DNA from: Paracentrotus lividus
Taxonomy: Eukaryota > Echinodermata > Echinoidea > Camarodonta > Echinidae
Length of the DNA stretch: 64,000 nucleotides
Direction: 5' to 3'
Assembly: GCA_940671915.1 (NCBI GenBank)
Contig: CALNVZ010000649.1
Coordinates: 5,494,958-5,558,957 of the forward strand
Each line of letters opens with the position of its first letter. The stretch's first letter is position 1. The translations under genes and the position numbers were made by a program. The notes under the pieces are model-generated. The model was not told the DNA's origin. It ran no database searches and worked only from the letters and a program-made list of their open reading frames with translations. Below are positions 10,931-23,260 of the stretch, piece by piece.

Positions 10931-12179
10931 CAAACATCCCTCTTGACTGTAGATCCTCGACCTCTATTTTGACCTCATCGTATCTAGACCAAGAAGGCCT
11001 TTTGAAGGGCGACACGGAATGTTGCAGTTTGTATGGTTATGAAATTAATCAATATCATTTAAATTGAAATTAATAGAGCAGACTAAGATGTAATTAACCT
11101 TTCTTTTAAATTTTAAAAATGTAGATCATCTTCTCGAGTCCTTTCTCCTATTCTTCTGTTTGATTTGTAATCATACCTGATTACATTTTAAAGATACTAA
11201 TTATATTTTATTAGGAATTATTTAATTATGTTACCCTTAAATCTGTGCAACTGAGTTCTGAACAATTTGCTCACTTTCTTTCTTGAAATGACGAATAAAA
11301 CGTAATACAAATTTGAAGAAAAAAACAACAACAGGCAAACAAACAAACACATGAATATCAAATTACAGCTACATGTACCAGTAATCAACCCAACACAGAA
11401 AATCATCAAAGGTTGTAGTATAACAGACAAGCAACTTGTTGAATGAGGGAATTTCTGTTTTATTATAATGTTCAGGGACCTAAATTTTGTTTTGCCTGTC
11501 ATTTGTCATTGTTCTGTGCTATTCAACAAATGAAGAAAAAGAAAAGAATTCATTTGATCTGAGGAATAATTTGGTTTTCCAAAACTAGGAATTTGCTCTT
11601 ATTATCTGGAATATGATATAGCCAACAGGTTGATCTCTGCATACAAGATTGACTCAAGCAAAGTAGGAAATCACATTTGACGGGATACCACATCTATACA
11701 TCTCATGTTTTTCCGTCAAATGCAAATCTCAAATTGTAGTTGACGATTGTGTAAGGTTGAATCCATTCCATGAAAGCGGTGATAATGAAGGACCTTTTTC
11801 CCCCTCAAAACCCATCACGATCCCCTAGTAAATATGAGACGAAGGTTGTATTTATTATCGCGATCAGTTCTGTCACTTGGGTAATTTGTGCAGTAGAGTC
11901 TCTGATCGTCCTCGGTGTATTGTGAGACTTCAGCATCTTAAATAGATGCCGGATAATATTAGATGATTCAAAAGGAGAGATCTGGGTTGGCAATTTTGGG
12001 GAGAGGAGGAAATGATTTGTATTTTGGTGTAAAACCAAGTCATGTGATAAATATTTGGTGTGGCCTTGGTGGGATTTGTACTTGCCAAGTAGATAAAACA
12101 TGAGTCTTTTGATGGAATTTTTTTAGGAGGTCACTTTTTCTTGTAAAACCTATACATGTACACTGAATTCTAACTCTTT
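10931..12179. other. Intronic stretch, nothing recognised
   Basis: Unique-looking AT-rich DNA. The small open frames at 11218-11502 and 11805-12101 (both minus) have no splice sites or composition suggesting coding. Confidence 0.45.
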
Positions 12180-12470
12180 CACATGGTTTTGAAAGAGTTC
12201 CACATCTAAAGTACATTAAAAAAATGTTTGATTTTTTGAGGGGAAAAGTCTGACTGAATTAAGGGACCTCCTGCCCCCTATAATCAAATAAATGATAATC
12301 TTAAAACACCCTCTGTCTATATATGTCCCCTGAACTCAAAGCTCTATCATAAAGCATTATCTCATAATTTTGTGCCAATGCCCTTGCCAAGAGTTCCACA
12401 TCTAAAGTAGATAGTTTGAGGGGAGAAGTCTGGCCGAGTTAAGGGACCCCCCTTAATAAAATTATTGGAA
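12180..12470. repeat. Two-copy diverged tandem duplication
   Basis: The ordered blocks AAGAGTTCCACATCTAAAGTA, TTTGAGGGG, AAGTCTG and TTAAGGGACC occur first from about 12190 and again from about 12390, a spacing of about 200 bp. Confidence 0.6.
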
Positions 12471-13202
12471 ATTTTCTTCTTAAAAATCATGTCCAATGTC
12501 AAATCATCTTCTCTCTTAAGACAGTAAATTTATGTTCAGTTACCATTATGCATTAGTTATGTTAAAAGTATAGTTTTTACAAAGAAGCAATGTTTATTTA
12601 GATTTTGTTGAAGGACAGTTGCAAAAAAACAAAATATACTCAATGTAAATAATCATATTTCATGATTTTTGTTTTCTTTTTTTAGTTCTTATGGGGGTAA
12701 ATCAACAGTGAGCTTTTATAAAAAAAAGTTAATAAACAATAAGGAAAAACTGCATTGACATTACTCTCAAGTATACATCAGTACATGTAGTTGCATAAAC
12801 AGTTTATTTGAATTTAGCATAATTACAAAACAAATTCAATGCCGAAGCTGTGTGAAGCGCGCTCTCCACATTGGGGCCTGAAGCTTTGTTAAATCCAATA
12901 GTAAATGGAAATTGTAAGTCCTTTTCCATAATTGATGTAAGGCTGTAAGCCAATGATTAACTTGGAGCGTTATGTTAAAGTAAAGTTGTGTAACTGCTTG
13001 TATAAATTCAGAATATGTGGCATCGTAAATGTAGTTCAATAAAGCTACCAGTATTATACGCTATATATGATACATAGATGCTGTCTTAATCAATTCGTTT
13101 TGATTAAGTCAACATTTTTTTTTATATATATCTTAATTTCAAAAAGTACTTTGAACAGATTTAATTGTATTTAATTGTAGCTTTAAAATTTAGGTTTTTT
13201 AA

Positions 13203-13291
13203 GCTGTTAGAGACAGGCCGATCTGGCTATAACACACATTTCCTATAGACCTAAGCCCAAATATATTCAGGCTCAGTCCTCAATGGGTTAA
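13203..13291. mobile_element. CCCATTGGAGACG-type mini-MITE, decayed copy
   Basis: Nearly the same 60-base core as 18829-18921 (TATAACACACATTTCC, GCTCAGTCCTCAATGGGTTAA). The left end is worn here; the right end keeps TTAA. Confidence 0.6.
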
Positions 13292-14669
13292 GGGCCTTTG
13301 ACACCCAACCACACAATAGGCTCTGCCCCTCAACTTCACCAGCATATAGCTAGCCAAATCTATAGACCCCTGGCCACTTTGTAGATTTTTTAATGAGAGT
13401 ATATTGCCCGAGAATAGAGATATCATTTGGTTTGATTGTTTTTACCTATTGAGGTGTGTATATATTTGTTCCACATCGTAATTTTATAGCTATAATTTAT
13501 GCAATGAAATCGAGGATTTCAACAACTTGTTCCTTTTCCTTTAAAGGGATTAAGTAGCTTTCAAAAACAAGAGCAATTATACCAAGATTAATAAAATTAT
13601 ATTGCTCCAACAGTAAAAACAAACTACTGAAAGTTTCAGATCAAATGAAGTCATTTACTACCTTAAAACAGTGTAATGGTGCCCTCACACTAGAGCGTGT
13701 TGAGGTAACGTGTGTCTAGCGTTCACGATTTTCACTCGAAATTTGACTATGTCCAAAATACGCTCAAGAACGCTCCATTTTCCCTGCCCAAAATGGAATT
13801 TTTAATGAGCTCTAAACGACTGAGAGCGAATAAATAGCGTCAGTGTAACGATGACTGCGCGTGCTTAGCGTCCACCTAACGATTGCCTAGCGTTAGCAAC
13901 GACTGAACAGCGATGCCCAACTTATGCCTAGCGTTTTTAGACGTTGTTAAAGAACGTTAGGAAACGCCAAACATGTGCGTTTTGAGTAACGATTGCCGAC
14001 GTTCGTGGAATGTTAATTGCATTTTCGCGTAAGTTCATGAGCGCGGACTGTCGTTCGAAATCGCTAGGCAAACGTAGGAAAGCGTTTGCTTTTCGTTGGT
14101 ATACGCAAAGAACGCAGAGGAACGCTTAGGTCAATTTTTGATTTTGAACATGTTCAAAATTTTCTGCGTGTAACAGCGTTCTTATAAAAAACGCTGTGAA
14201 AGCGCTGGGCAGTCGCTACTTGATCGTTTAGCGCTTTGGTGAACGTTCCTTCATAGTTCGAAGTGCGTCCGACCAACGCAGAACTTTGTTTATATGTTTT
14301 TTGACTCAATTTCCTCATGTCCACAAATGGGGCGTATGTTTTTTTACCTCAATATCCTTATGTCACCAAATGGGGGCGCTTTGTGTTATCGAATAAGATG
14401 ATTAAAGCTTATTCTGTTTTGTGCTCAGTAGTTTTCCCTCCCTGTTAAGTGCTATATTTACATTGTAAGTAACTATTCGGTATAATGAAATATAAACATT
14501 TTCGACTTGAAATATACATGTAATTGTTTTCTGTGAATACCAAGGTATGAACGTATCTAAACACTTTTAAATGTTAACAAAAATTTGGTATTTCTATATT
14601 TTATATATCATTTTGGGAGCAATTATTACCTCAAAAATACGAAGTTCAAAAGAACGCCAGCAGAATTTA

Positions 14670-15460
14670 CACTGTTGTTCATTAAGCTTGGATATTATTA
14701 TTATTTTTATTATTGTTATTTTTTTTATGTATGTATATTATTATTATTACTATTGTTTATTTGTTTATTTCTTATATTTTTGCTCTAGCCACATCATTTT
14801 GCTCCAGCTTAAATTTCTTGAATTTGTTTGTCCCTCTCAACTCTCCGGAACCTGGCAGTGGCGGATCTAAACGGGGCGCAGGAGACCCGCACACTTTCTT
14901 GATTAAAAAAAAAGATTGACTCTATATGTTAAAATTGGAAAAATTTCGCCTGCACTTTCTTTTCCTCAAATTTTCGGGATGCACCACTCGTATTTCAAAA
15001 TCCTGGATCCACTACTGCTATGGTTATTTCTTAGACGAAAAAAAAAATTGCAGAAATAATAACAATTGATTGTTAAAGGTTTTTTCTCTCTCTCTCTGTT
15101 TTTACCATAACGGTAGAATATTTTTATTATTTATATTCTTTACCAGTCACGCTTTTTAATTCAACCTCTCACTTAGACAAGAAACCATTTTTTTTTTTTA
15201 AAACCTAGATTTAAGACCAATAGCAACCCTACACCTCAAAAGCGTTTCATGGGATAGCACCAAGGGGGCTTTGGTAAGCCAAAAAATTGTTGCCAGAATG
15301 GTTATTGTGGTGGATGAAGTACTTTTTGTTTTAATTATTCAATACCGGTCATGGTTTACGAAAATCCAATATAAACAATAAATAAATAATAAATAAATAA
15401 ACATCAAAATTATTTATGTGGCTGGATCAATGAAAAATCCAACCTTTTTGACCAACAGTG
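14670..15460. mobile_element. TA-flanked foldback element, copy 2 (older)
   Basis: Begins CACTGTTGTTCATTAAGC after TA and ends ACCAACAGTG before TA. Its two halves match the left and right arms of the better copy at 15626-16624 (for example CATTTTGCTCCAGCTT against CATGATTTTGCTCTGACTT). The left arm has an (ATT)n expansion, and a 162-bp hAT-like MITE sits inside at 14856. Tc1/mariner-type ends and TA target. Non-coding. Confidence 0.62.
14856..15017. mobile_element. hAT-like MITE (CAGTGGCGGATC ends), nested
   Basis: The left end CAGTGGCGGATCTAAACGGG pairs with the right end (complement CAGTAGTGGATCCAGGATTT). It interrupts the copy-2 foldback exactly where copy 1 reads GACCCTGGCTATATC, so the insertion point is seen by comparison. 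A second copy at 51031-51165 has a clear target duplication; here none is clear. Confidence 0.62.
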
Positions 15461-15625
15461 TAGTTAAAAATGTAATGTTTTCTATCTCAAGAAAACAATA
15501 CCATCTTATAACACCCTAATATTGTATTGAGTGTAGATGTAGTGTAAAAGAGTATGGTAGGGGACATTTGGCCGACCCCTTCGTCTTGATTAGGGTTGAG
15601 AAATTAAAAAAGCATATTTCATCTA

Positions 15626-16624
15626 CACTGTCCGTCATAAAGGTGGAATTTTTTTTGCGGCTATAGCGACATGATTTTGCTCTGACTTTAATTTCTTGAT
15701 ATGTTTATCCCTGCTTTTACTTTTTGGACCCTGGCTATATCTTGGACATTCTCCAACCCTTCACGTGGACCTTTTTCCAAAAAGTTTTGTCAACCCCCGT
15801 GATGCCATTTTTGTCATTTTTTCTCATTTTGGGGACCCTTTTGTTTTCCCGGCCAATCAAGCCCCCCCCCTCAGTCCTACCCCGGGAAACGCGACTGAGG
15901 TGTACTGTTTTAATATATATACAGTTCTTTAAGTTAAATCTATATTTCTGGGGACAGGCTTAGGTCTCTTGTCTAGGGGAGGGGTTGAAGTAAAAAACGA
16001 GATTGGTGAAAATTTGGAATATTTTATTCCATCTTTATGCTGAAAACAAAAGAAATGAAAAACCACCTTTAGCCCTTTAAATATCATAATTTTGCCCTTA
16101 AATTTTGTTTAGCCTTGATGACAAGGCTGTAAATAGTCTTATTGATAATATTTTATTTTGATTTATGTTTGGTTGAGATTTTACAATACAATTTAGGGAA
16201 GATAGAAATTTCCATGGTGTAAAAATGAATGCAAGGAATGTTGAACCCCAATCAAAATAAATTTTGACCCCCCCCCCTCCTAGACAAAAGAATCAAGCCT
16301 GTAACCATAAATCTAGATTTAATTTAAAGAGCAATAACAAATCTCCACCTCAGACGTGTTTCCTTGGGGTAGGACTGAGGGGGCCTTGGTGGGTCGCGTG
16401 AACAAAAAAGGGCCCCAAAAATAAGAAAAAGGACGATAATGGCCATCTTCTGGGGGTGACAAACTTTAAAGAAAAATCCCCGGGAAGGGGCGAGGGAGCG
16501 TCCAAGATATACCAAGGATCCCAGAAAGTGAAAGCGGTGACAAACACATTCAAGAAATTAATAACGGAGCAACATAATGTCGCTTGAGCCAGAAAAAAAT
16601 ATTCCACCTTTATGACGAACAGTG
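15626..16624. mobile_element. TA-flanked foldback element, copy 1
   Basis: A 999-bp element with TA on both sides (15624-15625, 16625-16626). The left terminus CACTGTCCGTCATAAAGGTG pairs with the right terminus ending CACCTTTATGACGAACAGTG. The inverted similarity extends about 360 bases inward on each side with many substitutions, around a 280-base centre, so most of the element can fold back. TA targets and the CACTGT end suggest a Tc1/mariner-derived non-autonomous element. No transposase frame. Confidence 0.75.
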
Positions 16625-18689
16625 TAATTTGAAACAAGCCCGTCCATTTATTTGGTTCATCTTGATTTTTAAAAAAGCGCAAGCTGATTTTTTTCACCCA
16701 TCAATTTATTTGAAATAAATTAAGTGCTCAAAAAAAAAACAAAAAAAAAAAAATCCTAATTATGAGGGGGTATAACACCTCAGGATCATATAGGGAAAAA
16801 CAGAACAAAAAGGAAAACAAACTGTTTATCAGAATGCATTGACTGTTCAACACTTTTAAAATGCCTATACAATGAATAATATCAATGAATAAACAATTTT
16901 GTGCCCGTAAATTAGAGATGAACAAAGCTTCCCCACAACCTCCCACCCCCCCCCTCCAAAAAAAAAGGGAAAAAATATATTCCACAATGTTATGTTTGCA
17001 AACGACCTTGCGTCTATTATAAAACTTTTTTGAGTTTCAGATCTCATTTCCTCAATAATGTTTTTAGTTTCTTTTTCCTATTTTCATCTTCCAGTCTCTC
17101 TCCCATTATATTATATTCATTCGTTATCTCTTTCTCCTCTCTTCACCTTTCTCTCTCTGTCTCTCTCTCTTCTGTCTGTTTCTTGTTGCTGTTTTTTCAT
17201 TCTCTTTTTACCTCTCTTTCCTTTTTGTCTACCCAGTTCTCCCTATCTGTGTTTCTCTTCCGTTTCCCTTATTCTTTCCCGTGGTCCAAGGCTTTTGGTT
17301 TATACCTATTCCTAGATACATCATAATATTTTTTTTTTCTTAACCAAACTATGAAGGTTTGTTTCTTAAATTATATAAATACCACTTGACGAAAATCTTT
17401 CTAAACATACTTCATGGCATGATAGAGTATTACTAATACTAGTTACATTTATGTATCACTTTATACATGTATCCTACTCGGTGTTTATAAGGGCTTTTAA
17501 TGTTAACTAACTATTACCAGGCTTAGTGAGGCGACTCTGAAAGGCACTCGCAGCATTCAAGTATTATTGATAATATAACATCATATAATATAGCTAATTC
17601 CCAAATGAAAAAAAGATTAAGAGACCACAATCATATTGAATTACATGTCGATTGATTATCCCATAATCTCTTCTCCGACATAATAGGAATATTTTATATC
17701 ATTATTATTTTTTAAAAATTTATTCGAGGAGGAAAAAAATCGATGCATTCAAAGATATTGATTGAAAATGAAAAGAATAGGAATAAACCATAATAAAAAA
17801 AAATTAAAAATTCCCGAGATTAGACGCGTTTGGAGGACCAGAGAACGATGAGGGAACGAATAGAGAACGACAAGGGAACGAACATCCAACGCGCATAACG
17901 TTCACACTGCTAATGCCCAGCGCATACACAACCTATTGATAAGTGCGTTGTTACGCGCTAGAAAACGCTCAAAACTGTGAACGTGTAATAAATTATGATT
18001 TTATCTCAGCGTACATTCGCGTTCAGACAACGATTAATTGCGTATTGTTAACGAGTAGCAACGTTTTCGAGCGTACACACCAAATTCCAAGAACGCTGGT
18101 CAAACGTTAGCTCAACACGCCGTAGTGTGAGGGCACCTTAACAAACAATGCCCAGCATACAGCCGAACACCAGTACCCTCATGCTGAGAGCTCACTAGGC
18201 CGCTAGAGACGGGGGACTTTACAACAGGAAATGGGTGTGTGGAAAAGCACATGGTTTTATAAACCATCCGGTGTTGGTTTATAAATTTTGAGTATGAAAT
18301 CATTGATATCTCGAAGGTAAAGCAAGCAATTAGCTTGCAATTTTGCAGAGATACCAGACTGACCTAAGTGTTTATAATTATGTTGGCAAAATAAGCTAAA
18401 TCGAATAAATGTAATTTGAATATCATTCAGTGTTACTGCATCCCTTTAATTACCCGCTTGACATGCCACAAAATCATTCTTAAAGAGAATCATTGTGAGC
18501 TTTCCTATCATTTTCATGCTTTTTAGAAGGAATATCATGGTAAAAAGGTCCCCTATGCTCTTTAATTGCCCTAATATGACCCAATAGATAACCGAAACAG
18601 CTGAAATGTTGGGCCCAACATTTTGGGTAGTCCCATACATGCATTTATGTGTAAAATGCATGTGACTCTAAGCAGAATTAGGTTGTTTT

Positions 18690-18800
18690 CTAATCATTTT
18701 GGTGATTTCAAAACCTCACAGCACACAATAATTCTAAAGTGAATTGCTATCAAACTTTCCAAAGCTCTTTAAACGGTGTCTTCCCCAATGTCATGTCTTA
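18690..18800. repeat. Dispersed repeat, copy 2 of 2
   Basis: Diverged match of 8755-8872, same orientation, with shared CACACAATAATTCTAAAGTG-like and CTTTCCAAAGCTC blocks. Confidence 0.5.
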
Positions 18801-18828
18801 ATGTCATGGCCAGAACAATAATTTTACT

Positions 18829-18921
18829 TTAACCCATTGGAGACGAGCTTATTTCGCTATAACACACATTTCCCGTAGACCCAAGCCCTAATATACTCGG
18901 GCTCAGTCCTCAATGGGTTAA
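18829..18921. mobile_element. 93-bp mini-MITE with TTAA ends
   Basis: TTAACCCATTGGAGACG on the left and CCTCAATGGGTTAA on the right form short inverted ends. The core matches 13203-13291. Very short and non-coding. TTAA may be the target or part of the TIR. Confidence 0.62.
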
Positions 18922-18930
18922 GGCACCTAA

Positions 18931-19230
18931 TTAAGAATAAATCAAACATTTGCACAATTTCTTCAAGCAAGTCAGCTTCTCAAAGCTGCTCCGTTTTGGT
19001 GATGCCCCTTGAGGTATAGCTGTCAAAGTTTCCATCATTATCCCCTCATCTGCATGCCTCCATCTTTTTGAGAAAAGGGGATTAGTGGAGTGATTGCTCT
19101 GGGGCGATGTTGAATAAGCATGCTGACAGGCCGACTTATTGATGCATAGAATTATGCAAAAAGTTCTACGTTGGCCTGACAAGGGATTTCGAGGTCTAGT
19201 CTGCAAGCACAGACTCAAATTTGATACTTG
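18931..19230. other. High-complexity segment, nothing recognised
   Basis: A mixed-composition block that is open on the minus strand for 95 codons (18931-19218) but has no splice sites or recognisable family. Possible conserved non-coding DNA. Confidence 0.25.
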
Positions 19231-19399
19231 GATCGAATCATAGGTGCCTTAGTGGAATCTCACCAATATAGTTTCCAGTCTGCTTGAGTTCTGATGTGTG
19301 ATACGTATCCAAAAATAAATAAAAGAAATTAGAACGGAAAATTTGTAGCAAAAATAGTTGGTTATTATTTATTATTACCATATGATTCCAATAACAACA

Positions 19400-20112
19400 C
19401 AGATAGAACATTGTGTCTATAAGCACGTACAGTGCAAGTGGTAATGTACATTGTACAAAAGGGTATTTTCTCAGCGTTTTTTTTCGGCGAATTACGCAGG
19501 TCCATCTTCGCAAAAATTTCCACTTCAACATCACAAAAAACGTGAAATTATGGACTTGGAAATTTCCCAAACTAGTGAAAAATCGCAAAAATATCTGTAC
19601 GCGAAAATATTGGCTTATAATATATATTAGATGATGGTGTAGTTTTACATTTCAGACCTTGTTTTGTGTGTTGTTTGACATACTGCTTACAAGGGTGTGG
19701 AGGTAAACTACTCTAAGTTTAAATTGCAAAAAACAAGTTTGAAACACATTTTGAAATCTAAAAAATGTCTTGGTTGAAGCCAATACCTGTGCCAACAACC
19801 CTAGTGTAGAGCTTAATGTATATGTTGAATATTTCGCAATGGTTTTCTTTTTGCAATTTTTGTGATGGCTTTATTTCTGTGAATTTTACTACTTTTTTTA
19901 AACAAAAATTTTCACTTCCACATATATGTACAAAGTGAATGCAAATACAGTAAATTCACCAAAACATACTTGCAAAATCCCCATCTTTAGGCAAAAGCAC
20001 AAAAATATATTAACTTGTACATCATTGGATGGTTATGTAGTTTCATGAGCCAGACCCTGTATGGTGTTAAATGCATCTTCTGAAAGAGGTGTGCAGCTGT
20101 AAACTATACTCA
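19400..20112. repeat. Diverged two-copy tandem duplication
   Basis: The first copy, ending near 19720, and the second, ending near 20110, share ordered blocks: GTACAAAG..., TTCCACTTC, GATGGTGTAGTTT or GATGGTTATGTAGTTT, CAGACCTTG or CAGACCCTG, and a GTAAACTAC/GTAAACTATACTC end. Spacing is about 390 bp. No coding content. Confidence 0.5.
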
Positions 20113-20199
20113 GGGGTGGACGTTTCAGGGTGCTAAGCGAAAGTGAGGCATGCGTGTGGAGGAATGTTCTTCATTCATCTATCTGTACATGGAGCAGTG

Positions 20200-21480
20200 G
20201 TTTCATAATGAAGCTGCTCCAAAGCGTCTGTAATTTATCGCCGGGGGCGATGGGGGATGTGGTCGTGGGTGAGGAATGAGGGGAGGATGAAGGGAGAAAG
20301 ATAAGGAAGATGAGGAGGAGGATTGTGAGTGTGTTACTATGGTGATATGAGATGGAGAAAGATCAATGCAGAAGAAGAAGAAAAAGTAGGAGGAGGAAAA
20401 AGTGCATTGATTTGTTGATTGAAGGATTTGATTGAATAAATAATCATTTTCTTGGTCTGTAGACGTTAATTCTACATAACGATTACAACTTAGACAGAGG
20501 AGTGAATTTGAATAGGATGAGGGTCTTAGAGGTATATAGGGGAGATGATCATAGTTAAAGAACTGATTATTATAGAAAGGTAACCAAGATAGTGTGTAAG
20601 GGGCCTGATGGATGTATGGAGAAGGAACTGTACTTAAGTATTTCAAATTAGAACAGAAATTATTTTTTTTTGGAGGAAGAGAAAGAAGTTGAAACGAGGG
20701 ATGATGAGAACGTAAACTTGGTGACGCAGAAGAGGAAATATTAAATGAATGCGAAGAGAAACCCTATGTAAGGATTTCTTTTGAGGAAGGAAAGAGAAGA
20801 TTTTGGAAAAAGGACGACAGGCTTTTAGGATAATGTCGAGAAGAGGAAACAAATAACTGAAATTGTTTCAAGAAGGTAAACATGTTGATGAGAAATAGCA
20901 AGGATGAATTAAAAAAGAAACTCCTTTCAATTATGTCCTCATGTGGGAGGCAAGGAAAGATGTAGTTAAGAGGATAATGATATTAGAGTAGGAAGAAAAT
21001 GAAGGATGAAATGGTTATGAGAAAGGAAAAAAAATATTGAAATCTGGAAATAATGAAGAAATACAAGTCTATTGGATATAGATTTATTTGTGTGTCGAGG
21101 ATTACGAAACTGTTAAATGGGAAATTCTAATTCAGTTTGGAGGAAGTCTCTGGATCAAAGGATACTGAAGGAGAAAACAAGAGGACAAACTCAATGTAGT
21201 TCCAAAAAAAAGGATACAATTTGTGAAAAGGGATGCATTTAGTAAAGACAAGTGAAGGATGAGCAAAAAGTTTGAAAATGAACACTTTTGGCTTGATGGA
21301 TAATGCCAATGAAACAATTTGAGGATTAGTATACAGCATACATAGTGGATATGAGAGGTACACAATGTATGAACTGATATAAAATAAACTTGATACAAAT
21401 TAGTCTGAGACGATACAAAAACAATTAACGACAAAAGTTGGGTCATTTCATAATGAAATAAAAGAAGGTCTCTCAATTCA
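20200..21480. repeat. Long purine-skewed tract
   Basis: The + strand is strongly purine-biased (GAGGAAG, GAAAGG, GGATGA words) for about 1.3 kb without a crisp period. It runs into the satellite at 22.1 kb and may be a worn-down part of the same array. The minus-strand frames here (20203-20646, 21132-21494) are Ser/Phe/Pro-rich because of the skew. Confidence 0.5.
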
Positions 21481-21494
21481 ACCTCCTGCTTCAC

Positions 21495-21625
21495 TCCAGG
21501 GTCTCTCTCCGTCTCTATTTCTCTGTTTGTCTGTCTGTCTGTCTGTCTTTATCTCTCTCTCTCTCTCTCCGTCTCTCTTTCTCTGTTTGTCTGTCTGTCT
21601 CTGTGTATCTCTCTGTCTCTCTGTC

Positions 21626-21660
<35 letters not shown>

Positions 21661-21770
21661 GTCTCTGTCTCTCTGTCTCTCTCTCTTTCTCTCCCTATAA
21701 TTGCTGATGTTTGTCTACTTTTGTCTCTCTCTGTAAAGAGCTCTTTATCTCTCTATCTCCCTCTTTCTAT
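21495..21770. repeat. (CT)n/(CTGT)n microsatellite
   Basis: TCTGTCTGTCTGTCTG and TCTCTCTCTC runs; a sharp switch from the purine-rich strand to pyrimidine-rich DNA. Confidence 0.9.
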
Positions 21771-22119
21771 ATTACATTCATACTGCTTAATTTGTCAATC
21801 TCTTCAAATCAAATCAAAACAATTCCTGGAATGGCAGATTAACATTAAACCAACCGAAGGTACATTGTAAGCCACATATTAAGATTGCATTAAAACATTA
21901 AAGTACAACCTTTCTCTCTGCCTCCTCTGAGCATCTCCAGGAGATGCGATCCGGACGAGACAAAGAAGACGGATGAGGATGTTTGAGCGGACCTAAGTGA
22001 ATGTGAAATGTATGTGTGTCGGTATGCAATTTACCATCCATCACCAGCATTCTATTCATTATATCCGGATCCCATCTCTCATGTGGTTTTGATTTGTCAT
22101 TTGGGAGTCCAAGGCTTGG

Positions 22120-23260
22120 TATTAATTCAGAGATGGGTGCACGACGGGAGCACCGAGATGGATGAATGATGAAGATTGGGATTAATTCCGACTGGATTTG
22201 TTTTGGAAGAGGAAAGTGGAAACGCAGATGAGAATGTTTAACAGGCAGTTATTTGAGAGAGGAAAAATGAATCTGATGAAAATTAGAATTAATTTATAGA
22301 TGGGTATACGAATATGATACCAGGAAATACATGGATGTTTGATGAAGATGAGGATTTATTCAGACTGGATTTGTTTTGGAAGAGGAAAATAGAAAACGCA
22401 GATAAGAATGTTTAAAAGGCAGTTATTTGGAAGATGGAGAATGAAATGTACATGGTGGAATTAGAATTGATTTAGAGATGGATGGAAGAGTATGATACCA
22501 GGAAATATAAGGTTAAATGATAAAGATTAGAATTAAATTTGTCTGGAGTAATTTGAAAGAGGAAAATGAAAATGCAAATGAGAATGTTTAGAAGGCAGTT
22601 ATTTGGAAGAGGAAAAATGAATGTGATGAAAATAAGAATTGATTTAGAGATTGGGAGACAAGCATGTTATCTAGAAATATATGGATGAATGATGAACATG
22701 GGGATTAATTCCGACTGGATTTGTTTTGGAAGAGGAAAATAGAAAACGCAGATGAGAATGTTTAAAGGCATTTATATGGAAGAGGAAGAATTAAATATAC
22801 ATAGTGGAATTAGAATTGATTCAGAGATGGATAGAAGAGCACGATACAAGGAAATATATTGTTGAATGATGAAGGTTAGAATTAAATTTGTCTGGAGTGA
22901 TTTGAAAGAGGAAAATGAAAATGCAAATGAGAATGTTTAAAAGGCAGTTTTTTGGAAGAGGGAAAATGAATGTGATGAATATAAGAATTGATTTAGAGAT
23001 GGGTAGACAAGCATGATACCAGGAAATATATAGTTGAATGATGAAAACGAGAATTAAATTTGTCTGTGAGTTATTTGAAAGAGGTAAATGAAAATGCAAA
23101 TGACAATGTTTGTTAAAGACATATATTTAGAATAGAAAAATGAATATAATGAAAGTAAGAATAAATTTTGAGATGGATCAAGGAGCATGATACCAGGAAA
23201 CAGATAGATGAATAGTGAAAATGTGGATTAATTCCAACTAGCAAGACATGAGAAAGGGAC
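22120..23260. repeat. ~173-bp tandem satellite, about seven units
   Basis: Units anchored on AGAGATGG start near 22129, 22297, 22474, 22647, 22823, 22997 and 23170. Each contains GATGAAGAT or GATGAAAA, GAATTAA, TTTGTTTTGGAAGAGGAAAA or TTTGTCTGGAGTAATTTG, GCAGATGAGAATGTTTA and GGCAGTTATTTGG. Two unit types (TTTGTTTTGG and TTTGTCTGG) are interspersed, which hints at a longer period. The strand is purine-rich; the frames on it are artefacts. Confidence 0.85.

Larger units (their letters stand above)
13677..18138. mobile_element. PIF/Harbinger-like non-autonomous element, enlarged by nested insertions
   Basis: The ends are inverted repeats of about 33 bases with few mismatches: GGTGCCCTCACACT then GCGTGTTGAG on the left, and the complement with ...AGTGTGAGGGCACCT on the right. 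Both sides are flanked by TAA (13674-13676 and 18139-18141), the TWA-type duplication of PIF/Harbinger elements. The two subterminal parts (to about 14290, and from about 17820) are unusually dense in AACG/CGTT motifs and CpG and belong together. The 3.5 kb between them is AT-rich and contains at least two foldback elements, a hAT-like MITE and a CT tract (about 17060-17260). The original element was thus probably under 1 kb. No transposase frame. Confidence 0.72.
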
